DNA of 64,000 bases, taken from the NCBI GenBank assembly GCA_946811185.2, contig OX328105.1, positions 38,566,974 through 38,630,973 on the forward strand. The letters run 5' to 3'. The stretch is from Hippopus hippopus. Its lineage: Eukaryota > Mollusca > Bivalvia > Cardiida > Cardiidae. Both the position numbers and the translations under genes were made by a program. The notes beneath the pieces are model-generated. The model worked only from the letters and a program-made list of their open reading frames with translations. It searched no databases and was not told the DNA's origin. This document shows positions 63,640 to 64,000 of the stretch, one piece after another (positions within the stretch are counted from its first letter, which is position 1; each line of letters begins with the position of its first letter).

Positions 63640-64000
63640 ATTGTTTACTGACGACGTCTAACGTAACAAACCAAAGTCCCATCTACAGCTCTAAACATGA
63701 GAGATCTAGCGATTCTGTGCAACAAAGAGGAATGATCATTTGTGCCTTTGGAGAAGTTCCATCCAAATTTGAACTGTGCGACATCCGAAGATGACGTGAT
63801 TGAACGACGTTAGCTGTGAAATGGTGCTCATCAGAGGAACATCAACTGGTAAAAGAAAATTTACCCGAAAACGAACCAATGTCGGGTTTCGTCGTGCAAT
63901 ATGAGCCATCGCAAGATGGTTGAAGGGCTGACACCCCGATTTTATAGCGAAACCGTCTCCATCACCCGGCCACTGCGTAAGCCAAAGGTCTTACGCGTTA
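63640..64000. other. No recognised feature
   Basis: Runs to the window edge with no gene or repeat that I can name. Confidence 0.35.

Overview
This is eukaryotic, AT-rich, intron-bearing and extremely repeat-dense DNA. There are no bacterial operons, no real tRNA or rRNA genes and no CRISPR. The repeat types (short double-hairpin MITEs, tRNA-derived SINEs with CACT/GAAA tails, Tc1-like elements, a Gmr1-like Ty3/gypsy relic, and the 'AGAGGCCC…' and 'AGCTGACCTAAGCAC…' elements) point to a mollusc, most likely a heterodont bivalve. That assignment rests on family recognition from memory, not on a search.

One host gene is supported. It lies on the minus strand, from about 36631 down to 14835. 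Five exons with matching splice phases encode a two-exon C-type lectin-like domain, a stalk, one transmembrane helix, and a tyrosine-rich cytoplasmic tail of about 255 residues with an ITIM-type match (ITYDSV). The 5' end is missing or not recognised; a possible signal-peptide exon at 46336-46473 is only tentative. The introns total about 20 kb and are packed with mobile elements, and one MITE ends about 32 bp upstream of the last exon.

The rest is mobile DNA. Two families (called A and B here) have TTAA-CCCTT ends of piggyBac type, and each carries a 67-nt hairpin. Families C and D have other ends but carry hairpins of exactly the same 67-nt layout. A, C and D share much of the arm sequence, with compensatory base-pair changes. 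About 100 copies or remnants are visible by eye. This shared hairpin module, moved among or kept by different transposon families, is the most unusual system in the window.

Layout: 0.25-0.5 kb family B MITE; 0.7-2.0 kb degenerate minisatellite; 2.2-10 kb MITE and SINE mosaic; 10-12.6 kb mostly unrecognised; 12.6-36.6 kb lectin-receptor gene and its repeat-filled introns (Tc1-like element at 30471-32009, long tandem-repeat element at 32846-34394); 37-41.4 kb MITEs; 41444-46217 three elements nested in one another (MITE, then AGAGGCCC element, then gypsy relic); 46.2-48.5 kb low in recognisable repeats, with one folded-back element; 48.5-57.3 kb MITEs and SINEs, including a 144-bp near-perfect palindrome at 51217-51360; 57.3-60.5 kb mixed repeats; 60840-62339 a second Tc1-like element; 62.6-63.6 kb MITEs and the start of a tandem-repeat element.
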